DNA of 64,000 nt from Oscillospiraceae bacterium (GTDB lineage Bacteria > Bacillota > Clostridia > Oscillospirales > Oscillospiraceae), in contig JAFUNI010000013.1 in NCBI GenBank assembly GCA_017482385.1, positions 44,508 to 108,507 of the forward strand, written 5' to 3'. A model generated the notes under the pieces. That model made no database searches, was not told the origin of the DNA, and saw nothing but the letters and a program-made list of their open reading frames with translations. Each line of letters begins with the position of its first letter. Within the stretch, counting starts at the first letter, position 1. The position numbers were made by a program, and so were the translations under genes. Shown here in pieces: positions 26,284 through 34,971 of this stretch.

Positions 26284-26998
26284 CCACAAAAATACTCTGT
26301 CCGGTTATGTAGCGACCTTTCTCAGAGCACAGCAGACTGATGATCCCGGCGCAATCCTCCGGCTCTCCGTAATAGCCTGCCGGAATACTGTCAGACACCT
26401 TCTTTGCATAGTCCGGATCTGCCAAAGCTTCCCGGTTGCGGTCTGTATAAATCACGCCGGGTGCCACATTGTTGACGGTAATACCGTCTTTTGCCAGTTG
26501 CAAAGAAAGGGATTTGACCATTGCCGTCTGTGCCGCTTTGATAGAAGAATAGATCAGCATATCCGGATGGGGTTTTGCCTCCTGCACGGAGCCGATGGTA
26601 ATGATCCGACCCCATTTTTGGGTTTTCATATAAGGTACCGCTTCCTGGATCAGCGTCAGCGAGGACAGAAAATTGCAGTTGATTTGGGCGTTGGCCTCTT
26701 CCAAAGTAATCTCCTGCCAAGGCTTTCTAATCTGTATAGATACGTTCAAGACCAACACATCCACATCGCCCATCTGTTGCGCCATTGCTTTGGCGCAGAC
26801 AGGGTCACAAAGGTCAGCAGTCAAGATTGTAGCCTTACCGCCTGCCTGTTCGATGATAGATTTAACTTCTTCGGCTTTTTGCACACCGGTTGCACAATGC
26901 AGAATTACCTCATAACCATCTTCAGACAAAGCGATTGCGATTGCTCTGCCGATTCCCCGGGATGCGCCGGTTACCAAAGCCCTCTTTTGCTTTTCCAT
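26261..26998 (-). CDS. short-chain dehydrogenase/reductase
   Basis: About 245 residues from ATG 26998 (MEKQKRALVTGASRGIGRA). The NAD(P)-binding TGASRGIG is at residues 9-16, NVSIQ near 85 replaces the usual NNAG, and the catalytic YSSIKAAQ (Tyr/Lys) is near 147. FabG-like fold and length. The start has GAAGG eight bases upstream and follows the SGNH stop by one base. In context it likely oxidises a released sugar or sugar acid before the lactonase. Confidence 0.85.
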   Translation of the reverse strand: MEKQKRALVTGASRGIGRAIAIALSEDGYEVILHCATGVQKAEEVKSIIEQAGGKATILTADLCDPVCAKAMAQQMGDVDVLVLNVSIQIRKPWQEITLEEANAQINCNFLSSLTLIQEAVPYMKTQKWGRIITIGSVQEAKPHPDMLIYSSIKAAQTAMVKSLSLQLAKDGITVNNVAPGVIYTDRNREALADPDYAKKVSDSIPAGYYGEPEDCAGIISLLCSEKGRYITGQSIFVDGGKSVQ

Positions 26999-26999
26999 A

Positions 27000-27638
27000 T
27001 TACAAACCTTCAATATTTTTCGTTACTGTAAACAGAGCATCAAAATCCAAGGGTTTGCCCTTGATGCCCAAGGCATTTTCCAAAGTGGCTACCACATGCT
27101 CGGTGAACAGTTTCTTACCTTCCTTGGTATAATAGTGGGTCTGGTCTGAATGGTAGGATACCGGCGCATTTTTCGCCATAGTATACAAGTCATCTACCTG
27201 ACCGCCGTAGCTTTCCACGATCCGCCCGGCAGCAAGATTATACTGCTCCACATCCTTGTTCTTCCGTTTGAATCGCCCTGTGAACAGTTCCTCCTGCACC
27301 GGTGTAGAGGTGGCAAAGATGATCTTAGCCTTCGGCGCAAACATTTGCAGTTGACGGCAGATCCGATCCACATTGGCTTCGTACACATCCAAAGGGATAT
27401 GGGGCAGCCCATCGGCCAGCAGTAAGGTGTCCCACAGGCCGGCATTCCAGTATACCAAGTCCAGTTCATCCCCACAGCCGGTTTCCTCCACCCATTCCTG
27501 CAAGTGCCGCAGAAGGTGGGAGGAAAAACGGCAGTTGCTAACCGGATAATGCACCTGCGCCACATCCTCAAAGGCCATTTTCACATACTTGTCATAGCCC
27601 ATACGAATGGAATCACCAAGTATCAAGATTTTCTTCAT
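27000..27638 (-). CDS. SGNH/GDSL-family hydrolase
   Basis: About 212 residues, cytoplasmic. Block I is ILILGDSIRMGY (Ser nucleophile near 10), Gly/Asn block DLVYWNAGLWD near 80, and the C-terminal Asp-His block YHSDQTHYYTKEGK. Family members are esterases, often deacetylating sugars. ATG 27638 has GGAGG six bases upstream. Its first 26 bases overlap the end of the mannosidase-like gene, so the two are coupled. Confidence 0.84.
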   Translation of the reverse strand: MKKILILGDSIRMGYDKYVKMAFEDVAQVHYPVSNCRFSSHLLRHLQEWVEETGCGDELDLVYWNAGLWDTLLLADGLPHIPLDVYEANVDRICRQLQMFAPKAKIIFATSTPVQEELFTGRFKRKNKDVEQYNLAAGRIVESYGGQVDDLYTMAKNAPVSYHSDQTHYYTKEGKKLFTEHVVATLENALGIKGKPLDFDALFTVTKNIEGL

Positions 27639-30600
27639 CACGTTTCCTCCAAAAAATTTCTTTGGTAATACCGCAAAATTCCCGGCTGAAAGGTCCGGCT
27701 TTTCCGGCTTTGTTGACAGCGCACACCCGGTAATAATAGGGGGTATTGTCTTTTAACCCTTTGTCCTCATAACGGCCCACGCAGTATACTTCCGGTTGGA
27801 TGTCTGCAAGGAAATTATCCTGACTGGGAACAAAGCCAGGGTCTTCACTGCGATAAAGCCTATAGTGGGAGAAATCTTCTTCCATGTTGTAGCCCCACAG
27901 AAGATACAGGTGGCCGGGGTCTTCACCGGCAGCAGCACGGGGCTGCGTAATAAGGCCTGTGTACACACTGCCGATGGGTGCGGGAGAGCCACTCACTTCC
28001 GGGAGCGCCCGTTCTTTCAGGTGAAGCACACCGCTGCCCAACCGATAGGTGGTAAAACCGCCTAAGGGATTTGCGTCTGTTGACAAAGGTGTTTCATCAA
28101 CACGCATCCGCTGAGCGTCTGCCAACGCAGCACCGGTTCCGTATAATCTTGCGATGATTCCGTCACTGTCATCAGCCCGTTTCAAGCCCACCAACCGCTG
28201 ACCTTGGGGAATTTCCAAAAAGCTTTGAGAATCCCCGTTTAAACTTCCGCTCTGTTTGGAAAGTGTTACCAACTGAACAGGGTTCGCATACCGCTCTGCC
28301 ATTTCCGGAATTTTTGCGGTCTTGTAAGTTCCTTCGTACGAAGTAATGGAAAAGCGGAACCGATAATCCAAATAACTTCCACCGGGTGTGTGCATCTGCA
28401 GCCAATCGTTTGCAAGATAGGCAAAGATTGCTGATCCATCTCCTGTGCTTCCAAAATCTGTTTTGTCCGGATGGATATGGTCAAACTCCACAAGCTGGGA
28501 GTCCGGCATCATCAGCGCAACACCGAAATCACTATTTTCTGCGCAGCACCACTCATTGACCGCCATATACACATCGGTGCCGTGACCGGTCACATCCACG
28601 CCGTATTCCGCCACAGCACCGTTCAAATGGCAATAACGATGGCTGTTTTCCACGGCAAAGGGAAACGCACAGTACAGATACCGGTAATAGCGGTCATCAT
28701 TTACCATATCCTTTACATGATACAGACGGTTATCTATATCAATCCGCTTTTCGTGGGCAGGCAGCGTGATGGTCTGCTGAATATCCGCGCCCAAGTCCGG
28801 CACTGTGGTTTGGACTGTCACCACGGTTTTATCTAAGTAGGTCTGTACAGTAAAATCAGCCCGTTCCGGCACAAAGAAGGTCTTGTGATTGTCTTTGGTA
28901 TAGATCAGTTCATTGGCCCGGTACGGGTTGCTTGCATCCAACAACTCCCGGTTAAGGGCTTTATCAAACACAGATGTGATACTGCCGTTTTCTGCAAAGC
29001 AAATCCGGTAGTAAGTATTTTCGATTACCGGGGGCGCGGAGACTTTCTCCGTTTCCGGTTTGCTATCCCGAAATGCGGACTTCTTCAGCACCTTATAGCC
29101 GAAGGGCGGAATGTTAGCAACGACTGTTCCGTCCCCAGTTTCCACCAGTTCCTGTCTTTCCAAGGCGGTGGGGTTAAAAACGGCAATACTATCCTCTTCT
29201 GCTGGGATTTTTGCCGCAATGCTCTGCAAGGCAAGATCATTTTCTTCCTGTGCTGTTTGGGTGGCTTTTTCGATCCAGTCCCGGTGCTGCATCCAGGTTT
29301 CATATACCTTGCGGCCCTGGTAGCCACTGGTGCCATAGGAATGCTCGTCATTGTACAGAAGATAGTCCCAATCTCGACGGAACAATGCGGCGGGATAGGT
29401 ATAGTCCGCATCCAATATCCCGGCAACCGTGGCCCATTTTTCTGCCGTGGGCAAAAGCCGGTCTGCGGCAAATTTATCCGCCAAAAGCTCCGGCGTAGCA
29501 ACCGGGTGCTGATACCAACCACCGGCAATATCACCGGTTATGACAGGAATTTCCTTTTCGTGTTTTTCACGCAAAATGCGGAAGGGCTCGTCCGGATTTC
29601 CCAAAGTCCGCAGCTTAGGCCACTGCCATTTTGCGTTCCAGGCGGTGATGTCATTTGTTACTTTTAAGCTTGGCTCCTGATCGTCGCCATAACAGCACAT
29701 CAGCCACACATCGTAGGGGTACTTTTCATCCAGCAAAGGAAGTTGCTTTGCCATACAGTCCTCGATCAGATGCAGCGGCGAAGGATTTCTTGGATAAATA
29801 CCAAATGCAGAGGCGCCGTGGCCATACTGGGTACTGCCCCAAACCAACATCCGCTCCCCGGTAGGCGCCTGCCAATAGAACACCATAGGCAGCGCAGATT
29901 CGTAGCGGATATCGATTCTTGTTCCACCGCCCCCGGCATCTGGGTTGAAACTGGCGCCGGTCTTGGTGCCGTCTTTCTTCCAAATCGTAGAAGGCAGCGG
30001 ATTCCACTGATTGGGAGCAAAAATCAGATTTCGGATCCCGGCCTCGGTATAAGGCTGGATGATACCCATGGACAAGCCGTTGTTGTCGATCATGGTCATA
30101 GTTTCACTTTTTAGACCCCACATATCCAATAGCCGCCGCTTTTCATAAGCACTTCGGCAAATTTCTTCCAGACCATACACCTGGGTGTGGTTGCCGGCAA
30201 CACCACAGCAAATACCGATCTTTCCCGGCTTTATATAATCTTCCACCAGTGCGTTTGCCGCATCTGTACCCCGGTCCATTCCGTAATTGTTCCAAAACCA
30301 AGTACCCTCCATGGTATAGCGGTACTGGTTCGATTCGGCACGGTCTTGGGTCTCATCGCAAAGCGCCTTGGCCATATCCAGGAAACGGCAGCTGTTATGC
30401 CGCTGGATGTACTGGGAATTGTGCAAGCCGATATCCGTGTGGGAGGAAAGCATTATGTACATTGTTCGCTCCCGGGGGCGGTACCATACAGCATCCGTTT
30501 CCGCTACCGGCATACCATCCCTGTCCGCCAGCACCCACCGGGAAGAAAAGCTTTCTTCCTGCACCGGCAGCATTACGGTGGCAACGCCCTGTCCGGCAGA

Positions 30601-30750
30601 GAATGCCACAGGGATATTCTGCACCACCGTTTCTTGCCCATAGACAGACAAGTATAAATGCTCCGTCCGGTCGCTGTCAAAGTGCAAATCTATCCGTTGC
30701 AATCCCTCCACAGAAACCATAGAAACAGGTTGAACCCGGAATGTAAACAT
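27613..30750 (-). CDS. large GH38-like glycoside hydrolase (alpha-mannosidase type)
   Basis: About 1,045 residues from ATG 30750 (MFTFRVQPVSMVSVEG), which has GAGGTGG upstream; longer in-frame starts cross the promoter. After an N-terminal beta domain comes the GH38-type catalytic region: LSSHTDIGLHNSQY near residue 104 (zinc His/Asp), TMEGTWFWNNYG, and TMTMIDNNGLSMG with a probable active-site Asp. Central and C-terminal beta-sandwiches follow, and the end is fibronectin-III-like (HLYLLWGYNMEEDFSHYRLYRSEDPG). No signal peptide, so it should act on imported oligosaccharides. First gene of its operon, divergent from the AraC regulator. Confidence 0.8.
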   Translation of the reverse strand: MFTFRVQPVSMVSVEGLQRIDLHFDSDRTEHLYLSVYGQETVVQNIPVAFSAGQGVATVMLPVQEESFSSRWVLADRDGMPVAETDAVWYRPRERTMYIMLSSHTDIGLHNSQYIQRHNSCRFLDMAKALCDETQDRAESNQYRYTMEGTWFWNNYGMDRGTDAANALVEDYIKPGKIGICCGVAGNHTQVYGLEEICRSAYEKRRLLDMWGLKSETMTMIDNNGLSMGIIQPYTEAGIRNLIFAPNQWNPLPSTIWKKDGTKTGASFNPDAGGGGTRIDIRYESALPMVFYWQAPTGERMLVWGSTQYGHGASAFGIYPRNPSPLHLIEDCMAKQLPLLDEKYPYDVWLMCCYGDDQEPSLKVTNDITAWNAKWQWPKLRTLGNPDEPFRILREKHEKEIPVITGDIAGGWYQHPVATPELLADKFAADRLLPTAEKWATVAGILDADYTYPAALFRRDWDYLLYNDEHSYGTSGYQGRKVYETWMQHRDWIEKATQTAQEENDLALQSIAAKIPAEEDSIAVFNPTALERQELVETGDGTVVANIPPFGYKVLKKSAFRDSKPETEKVSAPPVIENTYYRICFAENGSITSVFDKALNRELLDASNPYRANELIYTKDNHKTFFVPERADFTVQTYLDKTVVTVQTTVPDLGADIQQTITLPAHEKRIDIDNRLYHVKDMVNDDRYYRYLYCAFPFAVENSHRYCHLNGAVAEYGVDVTGHGTDVYMAVNEWCCAENSDFGVALMMPDSQLVEFDHIHPDKTDFGSTGDGSAIFAYLANDWLQMHTPGGSYLDYRFRFSITSYEGTYKTAKIPEMAERYANPVQLVTLSKQSGSLNGDSQSFLEIPQGQRLVGLKRADDSDGIIARLYGTGAALADAQRMRVDETPLSTDANPLGGFTTYRLGSGVLHLKERALPEVSGSPAPIGSVYTGLITQPRAAAGEDPGHLYLLWGYNMEEDFSHYRLYRSEDPGFVPSQDNFLADIQPEVYCVGRYEDKGLKDNTPYYYRVCAVNKAGKAGPFSREFCGITKEIFWRKRDEENLDTW

Positions 30751-30780
30751 ACAGACCACCTCACATATAGTTCTATATTT

Positions 30781-30809
30781 ATTATAGTTTGCATTTTTAT
30801 TGGTTCCAA
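30781..30809 (-). promoter_or_regulatory. promoter of the GH38 operon
   Basis: Minus strand TTGGAA (30809-30804), 17-base spacer, TATAAT (30786-30781), about 30 bases before the GH38 start. It lies 40 bases from the divergent AraC promoter, so one bound regulator could reach both. Confidence 0.75.
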
Positions 30810-30845
30810 CCTGCAAAACTTCATATTTGGTTCGAATTTTTTAAC

Positions 30846-30874
30846 TTGACACTCTGCAGCATTTGTGCTTTACT
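30846..30874 (+). promoter_or_regulatory. promoter of the AraC gene
   Basis: TTGACA at 30846-30851, 17-base spacer, TTTACT at 30869-30874; ACAGGAGG then precedes the AraC start at 30907. Confidence 0.72.
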
Positions 30875-30906
30875 GAAAAGGAATACGTCTCACAGGAGGC
30901 ACAGCA

Positions 30907-31665
30907 ATGGAACAAGAATTTACAACATTCAAAATACAAGAGGTTGTCCATGTCAAACGGGAAAATATGCGCATTAAAACCGATTGCAAGGAAACCTATG
31001 TGTTAAGCTGCCGCCTTTCCGGTGAAAGTATGTTTTTTTACAAGGGCGAAGCAAAGAAAGTAATCCCGGGCGATGTGCTGTACATTCCCTATGGCGCTAA
31101 CTACAGCCAGTCCTGTCAGGCAGAAGAAATCGTCGCCATTCATTTGGATGTCAACGGGGATATGCCGAAGGAGATGCAGATCATTACCACTGAGGATCCG
31201 GAGGAAATGTGCCTCCTGTTTGGGGCGATCGCACAAGCCTGGAAAGCCAAAACCACCGAATCCTTTTACGGGTGTATGGCAAACCTTTACAAGATTGTTG
31301 CTCTGACCCATATTGCTGACGATTCCTGTGCCAAGGAAACCTATGGTGTAATTGACCCGGCGGTTCGCTATCTGCAAAGGCATTTGTTTGACAAAGATTT
31401 GGCTATGGACGATGTATATCGGCTGTGCCCTGTCAGCCAAACCAGTTTTATCAAGCATTTCCGCAAGCACTTCGGTTGCACACCGGTAAAGTATGTAAAC
31501 CGGCAGCGAATCCAAAAGGCCCAAACCCTGCTTAGAAGCCAGCTTTACACGCGGGAAGAAATCGCCTCCTTGTGTGGATTTGAAAATGTAAAGCATTTTT
31601 ATGTAGTGTTCAAAGCTGTTGCCGGCTGCACCACAAGGGAGTACCTAAAAAAGCAAGGCCATTAG
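30907..31665 (+). CDS. AraC-family transcriptional regulator
   Basis: A 252-residue regulator. An N-terminal cupin-like sensor (VIPGDVLYIPYGANYSQSC) is followed by two helix-turn-helix motifs in the last 100 residues (LAMDDVYRLCPVSQTSFIKHF and YTREEIASLCGFENVKHFYVVF). Divergent from the GH38/SGNH/SDR/lactonase operon, so it very likely activates it in response to a sugar. Confidence 0.88.
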   Translation: MEQEFTTFKIQEVVHVKRENMRIKTDCKETYVLSCRLSGESMFFYKGEAKKVIPGDVLYIPYGANYSQSCQAEEIVAIHLDVNGDMPKEMQIITTEDPEEMCLLFGAIAQAWKAKTTESFYGCMANLYKIVALTHIADDSCAKETYGVIDPAVRYLQRHLFDKDLAMDDVYRLCPVSQTSFIKHFRKHFGCTPVKYVNRQRIQKAQTLLRSQLYTREEIASLCGFENVKHFYVVFKAVAGCTTREYLKKQGH

Positions 31666-31695
31666 GGATATTCTCCCTAACGGCCTATACCTATG
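31664..31695 (+). terminator. hairpin at the end of the AraC gene
   Basis: GGCCATTAGGGA / TCCCTAACGGCC stem spans the AraC stop codon. No clear T run, so termination here is weak or the hairpin has another role. Confidence 0.45.
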
Positions 31696-31746
31696 CTTTT
31701 GTTTTCCAGGCAATTCCTCATGCTTTTTAAACCATTCTGCATTGCC

Positions 31747-31770
31747 AATTGGGGTCAAAATGGGGTCAAT
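31747..31770. repeat. paired GGGGTCAA direct repeats (integrase arm-site-like remnant)
   Basis: TTGGGGTCAAAA is followed at once by TGGGGTCAAT. The same spacing and core occur at both ends of the integrated element (34677-34700 and 51101-51124). No recombinase gene is near, so it is probably a relic. Confidence 0.4.
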
Positions 31771-31819
31771 TTTGGCTATCTCTAAGAGCAATCTTAACTT
31801 TTTTGTCGAAAATCGCAAG

Positions 31820-31855
31820 AAAAAGTCCTGAAATCGTAAGATTTCAGGACTTTTT
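31820..31855. terminator. bidirectional terminator
   Basis: AAAAAGTCCTGAAATC, GTAA loop, perfect complement ending TTTTT. It lies between the AraC gene and the convergent secreted-protein gene ending at 31954. Confidence 0.88.
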
Positions 31856-31953
31856 ATGGCACGTCGCACCGAAAAAGATATCACCTCAATCAAGTCATTT
31901 TCATTAAGGGCGTTTCTTGTCCATCATCTTCCTGGCTTTCAGTAAAATCAAGT

Positions 31954-33411
31954 TTATACCTTTTTGCGCTTTCTTCTCAGCACAATAGTAACAACGAGCA
32001 AAACGACAATTACACTCATCAAAACAACAAATAACACCAGCCAGGAACGGGGTGGGTTTTCGTTCTCTGCAGTACTTCCCACATCATCTGTTGATTCACT
32101 GTCTCCGGTGACGACCGAAATATCCGTGTCTAACTCTTTTGCCGATGTAAAGAAGGTGGAAAAGGACGAGGTGTAAAACGATATGCTCTCAATCGTGCCA
32201 TCTTCATACGTACCATATTCAGCCTTGCCCAATAATTCAATGATACCGTCTTCGGCAATATGATAGATGTAAAGATCCGTACCGCCGTCAAGAAAACCTT
32301 TTTCAACGCTGACAGTGACACGCACCGGAAAACCGATTTCCTGATGTCCTTCAAAATATAATGGGAAAAGTCGTCCTTCCGGCAAAGAACCATAACCGTT
32401 TTGTATTGCAAGAGAATTTAACAATTCATCGGTTTGGGAATCAGATCTGCCCGGCTCAGCAGATGCAACGATTGTACGCACATTGGTCAAGATTTGTGCC
32501 AATTCTTTCTCCGGCAGTTGTGCATAATACTTCTGTTCTTCATCGGTCATTTTGCCCATTTCCACACGAACAGAGGAGGTGATGGTTCTATCAGGCTCAT
32601 TAGAGAGCGGAATATCAAAATCGGAATTGCGGTCTTCCGGCAAAAGTGTTATATCAGCCGGAGGAAAGTCCGTTTCGGGCTGCTTATTTTCAGATTGATC
32701 CGGTGGATTATCATTCTGCTGCGGTGGCTCGGTCTTAGACGGTCCCGGATCGGTCGTTGCAGGCGGCTGCGTTGTATTTTCCGGAGAAGTTGACGCGGTT
32801 TCGTTACCGTTACTGCCGTTTTCGCCGCCGGAGTAACCGCCACCGTAGATGGCATATGAGCCGTTGAGGTAATAGATGCCATCCCCGGCACGAGGCACAT
32901 TGGAAACGCCGTCGTTAGGTGTGCCTTCTCTCCCGTCACCCTCATAGCCCGTTCCTTTGCAAATTGGACATTGACCGTCGTGATTTCTTGCATATATGCA
33001 CCATTCGTTGTTGTGCCAAACCACTCTTTCTCCGGTGCAATCCGGGCATTGGTTGTAGTACTGCCCTTGTGTACAGGGGCCCGATCCCGGACCGCCCTGA
33101 CACTGGCCGGTGCCGTTACAATTATCACAATCAATTGTGTCATCGCCCAGACGCTTGCCGGTGCCTTGACATAATCTGCATTTGCCTGTGCCGTTGCAAT
33201 CGCCACACATTTCTATTGTTTGTCCTGTGCTGTTGCATCTGCCGCAGGGGAGTTTCCCGTCTTTGCAATCCACGGCATCACAGGTGTATATTCCGTCACC
33301 GCCACAGCAATGGCACTGGTGAAGAATCTTTGCCTCGACGGGGAAAGCCGTAAATGCCACAATGAGAGTGAGACTGATAACAAGTGAAATCAGTGAAATT
33401 GGTTTCTTCAA
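31954..33411 (-). CDS. secreted, membrane-anchored protein with DnaJ-type Cys-rich zinc repeats
   Basis: A 485-residue protein. A signal peptide (residues 1-27) is followed by seven or so CxxCxGxG-like units (CHCCGGDG, CGRCNSTGQ, CGDCNGTGKC, CRLCQGTGK, CDNCNGTGQC, CPDCTGE, CPICKGTGYEGDG) resembling the DnaJ zinc-finger region. A Pro/Thr/Gln/Glu-rich linker (TTQPPATTDPGPSKTEPPQQ) leads to a beta domain of about 180 residues, then a membrane helix (WLVLFVVLMSVIVVLLVVTIVL) and a basic tail (RRKRKKV). The topology puts the Cys repeats outside the cell. No J domain is present, so it is not DnaJ. Role unknown; perhaps wall-associated binding. Confidence 0.78.
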   Translation of the reverse strand: MKKPISLISLVISLTLIVAFTAFPVEAKILHQCHCCGGDGIYTCDAVDCKDGKLPCGRCNSTGQTIEMCGDCNGTGKCRLCQGTGKRLGDDTIDCDNCNGTGQCQGGPGSGPCTQGQYYNQCPDCTGERVVWHNNEWCIYARNHDGQCPICKGTGYEGDGREGTPNDGVSNVPRAGDGIYYLNGSYAIYGGGYSGGENGSNGNETASTSPENTTQPPATTDPGPSKTEPPQQNDNPPDQSENKQPETDFPPADITLLPEDRNSDFDIPLSNEPDRTITSSVRVEMGKMTDEEQKYYAQLPEKELAQILTNVRTIVASAEPGRSDSQTDELLNSLAIQNGYGSLPEGRLFPLYFEGHQEIGFPVRVTVSVEKGFLDGGTDLYIYHIAEDGIIELLGKAEYGTYEDGTIESISFYTSSFSTFFTSAKELDTDISVVTGDSESTDDVGSTAENENPPRSWLVLFVVLMSVIVVLLVVTIVLRRKRKKV

Positions 33412-34228
33412 GTAAATACCTCCTTATTAGATCTCCTTATGTTAAGATTATAACACATTCATCTGATTTTTTCACCGTTTTCCAGAGTTGTCAATGACAT
33501 TTGTGGAAAGTATATTGTGTTTATTTAGCGTATTTCTTAAAATTAAGCTATAAAATTATGTTGTATCGTTTTCGGTAATAGTCATTGACTTTTGCGAAAA
33601 ATGCATTGCGTTTATTCTGCGTTTTTCTCAAAATGAAACTATATCATTATTCATCCAGCAAACTTTGTTGGTCTTTTATAATGACAAAAGCAACACCACC
33701 ATAACTGTAAAGCTGCGGCGTATCATCATTCCTGATTTTATTCCGGATAGGTTAATATCCCATAGACGCACTAAAAACATCATTATAAGAACATTATAGC
33801 ATAAAATTATGACTTTTTCTACACTTTTCTAAAACATTATAACGGCAGAAAGCAAAAACTTCCTGCCGTTCAGTTCTATGACACAAGCTGTTTGTTGACA
33901 GAATATCAGACTTTTTTGAGTGTTGCGCAAAAATTTTCATAGAGAAGGGAGTACAAACAAAAAAGGAGGTTGCGCATAAAATATATGCGCAACCTCCCAA
34001 GACATAAACATTTAACAATTAGAGAAACAAAAAAAAGACAGACTCTGCAAAAAAAATCGCAAAATCCGCCCCCAAAAAAGCCAAGGTATTTAGTTCAAGT
34101 CCTCCCCAAAGGTCGTTTTGGAGAAATGATATCTTTTGAATTCCACCTTGAAAAATGGCACGAAAAAACCCAGAAACCGTTGTGGTTTCTGGGTTTTCCG
34201 AACCGATATCTTTTTCGGTTCGCAATGT
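33412..34228. other. gene-free stretch with hairpins
   Basis: No convincing coding frame. It holds a diverged tandem repeat (33473-33655), a GGAGGTTGCGCAT perfect 13-bp hairpin (33965-33997), AAAACCCAGAAACC hairpin (34162-34196) and CGAACCGA/TCGGTTCG (34199-34222). The content looks like decayed insertion-site sequence rather than a gene lost by sequencing error. Confidence 0.6.
33473..33655. repeat. diverged tandem repeat, period about 91 bases, two copies
   Basis: Copy A at 33473-33564 and copy B at 33565-33655 share GTCAATGAC/GTCATTGAC, TTGTGTTTATT/TTGCGTTTATT, and TCTTAAAATTAAGCTATA/TCTCAAAATGAAACTATA. Identity is roughly 70% by eye. Confidence 0.6.
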
Positions 34229-34309
34229 TGGTTGCGGAGGCAGGACTTGTATTTGTCCTTGTGACGGGCATTTACTGAGATCAGTTCTGCGTATCTCCCC
34301 GGTTTGCGG
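34229..34309 (-). repeat. initiator-tRNA 3'-end remnant fused to a dispersed repeat, copy 2
   Basis: Same layout as 24685-24761: 19 bases of tRNA 3' end, then the shared 60-base sequence ending CTCCCCGGTTT. About seven differences separate the two copies. Confidence 0.72.
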
Positions 34310-34364
34310 TGTCCGACATCTGCCTGCGTCGACGGCGCTCCTTGGCATCTGTCGACCGCTGCAC

Positions 34365-34413
34365 CCGAAAGGGCCTTGCTGCATCTGCCGCAGGCAGCGC
34401 AAGGCCCTTTCGG
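34365..34413. repeat. long hairpin in the gene-free stretch
   Basis: CCGAAAGGGCCTTGC at 34365-34379 pairs perfectly with 34399-34413. Flanked by smaller GTCGAC and CGACGAG inverted repeats. No T run follows. Confidence 0.55.
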
Positions 34414-34481
34414 CCCAACGAGCTACGCTCGTCGGACTCTATTACACGGAGATGATAGCTGCAAAGTATGCTATCATAACC

Positions 34482-34517
34482 AAAAAGAACACCACCCGGA
34501 TGGGTGGTGTTCTTTTT
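34482..34517. terminator. terminator abutting the left attachment site
   Basis: AAAAAGAACACCACCC / GGGTGGTGTTCTTTTT palindrome. On the minus strand it directly follows the tRNA 3' end fragment, so it is probably the original chromosomal terminator of the initiator tRNA gene. Confidence 0.85.
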
Positions 34518-34561
34518 GGTTGCGGAGGCAGGACTCGAACCTACGACCTCCGGGTTATGAG
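34517..34561 (-). repeat. left attachment site (attL): 45-bp copy of the initiator tRNA 3' part
   Basis: Identical over 45 bases to 51202-51246, from the CCA end through the T arm to the anticodon. The sequences diverge right after it. It is a partial tRNA and not functional. Confidence 0.88.
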
Positions 34562-34676
34562 TAAACGCGCTCAGCGCGTATTTGTGCTTTTTCTTTGTGT
34601 TTCTCAATGCTTTTATCCAGTTTACTTGCTTTTAAGAAACATTTAGGACTATGGCATATGGGCAATTTGAAAGTAC

Positions 34677-34700
34677 GTTGGTGTCAGCGTTGGCGTCAAA
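34677..34700. promoter_or_regulatory. paired GTTGGYGTCA repeats, likely left arm-type integrase site
   Basis: GTTGGTGTCA and TTGGCGTCAAA in tandem, 116 bases inside the left attachment site. Partner of 51101-51124. Confidence 0.5.
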
Positions 34701-34707
34701 TTAAGTC

Positions 34708-34953
34708 TTATTCTTTCTCTACCTCAAGCAGAGATAATTGACCTTCTAGAACCGGATCTTCTGGGGTCGCAAAATCAATGTGGTTTTTAAGTATCCGCAT
34801 AGCCGGTCTAATCCCTTCTATGTTTTGTGTACCGCCCATACTCTCACACTTGCCATCCTCCAGAGCCATTAGTCCTGCTAAATCATATGCACCTTTATCC
34901 CTCAACCACCATACATTTGTGTGCTTTATCCTCCATACCATTTTCCATAACAC
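34708..34953 (-). pseudogene. C-terminal fragment of a DUF6273-type protein
   Basis: The frame reads TNVWWLRDKGAYDLAGLMALEDGKCESMGG then EGIRPAMRI, matching the WWLRSPG...GVRPA end of DUF6273 surface proteins. The N-terminal part is missing and the only start (GTG 34953) has no ribosome site. It lies 18 bases after the DnaB-C gene, just inside the left end of the element. Likely a truncated relic, although translation from the upstream gene cannot be excluded. Confidence 0.5.
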
Positions 34954-34971
34954 AATCGATCATTTAATTAA

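Noticed and set aside
33794-34018. 74-codon frame on the minus strand
   Set aside because: It spans a perfect GGAGGTTGCGCAT hairpin, has no ribosome site and no protein-like pattern.
34155-34646. Plus-strand frame containing GCGGRTRTYDLRV
   Set aside because: That peptide is the translation of the tRNA 3' end and terminator; such frames are a well-known annotation artefact.
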